From NCBI GenBank assembly GCA_012514865.1, contig JAAYZO010000432.1:1-7330 (forward strand): a stretch of DNA of 7,330 nt. The letters are read 5' to 3'. Positions 6,155 to 7,330 of the stretch are shown one piece after another (the stretch's first letter is position 1; every line of letters starts with the position of its first letter). Position numbers and translations under genes: made by a program. The notes under the pieces were generated by a model. It saw only the letters and a program-made list of their open reading frames with translations, ran no database searches and was not told the DNA's origin. The stretch is from Lentisphaerota bacterium (GTDB lineage Bacteria > Verrucomicrobiota > Lentisphaeria > Oligosphaerales > JAFGRS01).

Positions 6155-7090
6155 TCAGCCCTCCGCGTGTCCTGACGGTGTATCGAAATGGACGTCCTCG
6201 CGGCCCAGGCTCACCTCGACGACCTCGGTGGCGCCGCGTCGGCGCAGGGCCTCGACGAGGTCCTGGACCAGCGACTCGGGTGTCGAGGCGCCGGCGGTGA
6301 CGCCGACGGTCTCGACCTCACGAAGGTCGAGAGAGGCCAGCTCTTCCGGTCGGCTGATGAGTTCGGCGCGGCCGCCGGCGGCGCGGGCGACCTCGACCAG
6401 GCGATTGGTGTTCGAGCTGTTGACCGCGCCGAGGACCAGGACCAGGTCGGCGCGGCCCGCCAGCTCGACGACGGCCTCCTGGCGGTTCTGCGTGGCGTAG
6501 CAGATATCGCTGCCGGCCGGCGTGCGCAGGGCGGGAAACCGGCGCCGCAGCACGGCCACGACCGCCGCGGTCTCGGTGACGCTGAGGGTCGTCTGAGTCA
6601 CCGCCGCCACCGCGGCGGCATCCGGAACCGCAATCACCTCAGCTTCGGAGCGATTCTCGATGACACGGATGCTCTCCGGAGCCTCGCCGACAATACCGCG
6701 GACCTCGTCGTGACCGCGATGGCCGATGAGCAGGACCGTGCAGCCCTGCCTCACGAAACGTCGCACCTCGGCGTGGACCTTGGCCACGAAAGGGCAGGTC
6801 GCGTCGATGACCCTGAGGCCGCGCGCCGCGGCTGCGGCGGTGACGGCCGGAGCGACGCCATGGGCGCTGAAGACCACCGCAGCGCCCTCGGGCACGTCCT
6901 CGAGGCGGTCGACGAAGACGACGCCGCGCCGGGCCAGGTCATCGACGACGTAGCGGTTGTGCACCAGTTCGCGGTAGCAGTACAGCGGCCGGCCGTGCCG
7001 CGCCAGCGCCCGGTCGACCATCGACACAGCGCGCTCCACGCCCGCACAGAAGCCCCGTGGGTGCACCAGAATCACGCGGCGCAACGGCAT
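6155..7090 (-). CDS. ispH: 4-hydroxy-3-methylbut-2-enyl diphosphate reductase (IspH/LytB)
   Basis: This cytoplasmic [4Fe-4S] enzyme catalyses the last MEP-pathway step, reducing HMBPP to IPP and DMAPP, the building blocks of carotenoids and quinones. The 311-residue length is normal. Conserved cysteines are Cys15 (GFCAGVERA), Cys99 (DATCPFV) and Cys197 (DICYATQNRQ). Substrate residues known from E. coli are also present: His43, His77 (SAHGV), His127 and the proton-relay Glu129 (GHRGHDEV), Thr167 (TQTT), Ser225-Ser226-Asn227 (NSSNTNR) and Ser269 (AGAS). It should be active. The ATG at 7088-7090 has AAGGGG 6 bases upstream. It is the first gene of a tight unit with the carotenoid oxygenase and aldehyde dehydrogenase. 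In gammaproteobacteria ispH usually sits near lspA, so this may be a second, pathway-dedicated copy, which the window cannot show. The 102-base gap upstream of it (7091-7192) has no recognisable promoter or terminator. Confidence 0.95.
   Translation of the reverse strand: MPLRRVILVHPRGFCAGVERAVSMVDRALARHGRPLYCYRELVHNRYVVDDLARRGVVFVDRLEDVPEGAAVVFSAHGVAPAVTAAAAARGLRVIDATCPFVAKVHAEVRRFVRQGCTVLLIGHRGHDEVRGIVGEAPESIRVIENRSEAEVIAVPDAAAVAAVTQTTLSVTETAAVVAVLRRRFPALRTPAGSDICYATQNRQEAVVELAGRADLVLVLGAVNSSNTNRLVEVARAAGGRAELISRPEELASLDLREVETVGVTAGASTPESLVQDLVEALRRRGATEVVEVSLGREDVHFDTPSGHAEG
6159..6164 (-). promoter_or_regulatory. Ribosome binding site that sets the GTG start of the carotenoid oxygenase
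   Basis: GGAGGG on the minus strand lies 7 bases before the GTG at 6149-6151. It is embedded in the last codons of ispH, just before its stop (6155-6157). The oxygenase is therefore probably translated by ribosomes ending on ispH. Later GTG codons (residues 10 and 11) lack such a site. Confidence 0.65.
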
Positions 7091-7192
7091 GCCTTTCCCC
7101 TTGTTCTCAGGCCATCCTCGCGACCGGAACTCACCGTGGGCGGCAGCCCGGACGCTTGCGCGCGGGCAGGTTCACCGCGCCCCCGGCACGGC

Positions 7193-7330
7193 CTACTGCA
7201 TCAGCAGCAGGCTCAGCGCCATCACGATCATACCGGCGACCAGGCCGAGGATGCTGTCGTGGCTGCGGCCGAAGGCGCGGCTCGTCGGCAGCAGCTCGTC
7301 CAGGCTGATGTAGACCATGATGCCCGCCAC
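7193..7330 (-). CDS. zupT: C-terminal end of a ZIP-family metal transporter (ZupT-like, partial)
   Basis: The last 45 codons before a TAG (7193-7195) run in from the right edge. The peptide VAGIMVYISLDELLPTSRAF followed by a glycine/histidine turn (GRSHDSILG) and a terminal helix (LVAGMIVMALSLLLMQ) closely matches the end of ZupT-type zinc transporters of the ZIP family. Those end with AGIMVxIxLDEILP and a final helix. ZIP proteins import zinc and other divalent metals, including iron, across the inner membrane. The gene lies 102 bases upstream of ispH on the same strand, so the two might share a transcript, although nothing suggests a functional link. Only the C-terminus is visible, so metal-site residues in earlier helices cannot be checked. 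Confidence 0.85.
   Translation of the reverse strand: MAGIMVYISLDELLPTSRAFGRSHDSILGLVAGMIVMALSLLLMQ

Noticed and set aside
4565..6175. A 536-codon open frame on the plus strand opposite the carotenoid oxygenase
   Set aside because: The composition is that of an antisense shadow (many Asp, Val, Glu, Arg), with no domain signature. The minus strand encodes a clear CrtP-like protein.
7091..7192. Possible promoter or terminator between the ZIP transporter and ispH
   Set aside because: No -35/-10 pair with suitable spacing and no stem with a T-run could be found by eye.

Overview
The window is GC-rich and densely coded, with GTG starts alongside ATG and clear Shine-Dalgarno sites. This suggests a high-GC proteobacterium. 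A carotenoid-tailoring operon, together with a perfect palindrome of a kind I recall from Chromatiaceae genomes, makes a purple sulfur gammaproteobacterium a reasonable guess. Nothing here proves that assignment.

Left half (1-3051): two divergent units separated by about 280 bases. On the minus strand, running off the left edge, is the N-terminal 118 codons of what looks like a very large GH94-like glycoside hydrolase/phosphorylase. On the plus strand are a small exported protein (636-1151) and a 608-residue sodium:solute symporter (1225-3051). The small protein keeps the first and last signature segments of a polysaccharide deacetylase (NodB-like) domain but seems to lack the middle. A carbohydrate enzyme, a deacetylase remnant and an SSS transporter together suggest a carbohydrate uptake or turnover locus of unknown substrate. 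The divergent intergenic region carries a perfect 22-bp inverted repeat with a 4-base loop.

Middle (3052-3243): a convergent intergenic region of about 190 bases. It holds three separate hairpins and an extra copy of the last 19 bases of coding sequence from the neighbouring aldehyde dehydrogenase gene. No hairpin has a T-tract.

Right half (3244-7330), all minus strand: a tight operon read from right to left. It contains ispH (last enzyme of the MEP isoprenoid pathway), a CrtP/CrtNb-type carotenoid terminal-methyl oxygenase, and a class 3 aldehyde dehydrogenase. The junctions are a 3-base gap and an 8-base overlap. The inferred logic is isoprenoid supply, then oxidation of a carotenoid end methyl to an aldehyde, then oxidation to a carboxylic acid. 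No crtM, crtN or crtI is in view, so the backbone must be made elsewhere. At the right edge is the C-terminus of a ZIP-family (ZupT-like) metal transporter, 102 bases upstream of ispH and on the same strand.

I do not see a mobile element, CRISPR array, tRNA or rRNA gene. No obviously new defence or mobile system is visible. The most unusual items are the internally shortened deacetylase, the long perfect palindrome, and the compact ispH-crtP-aldehyde dehydrogenase operon.
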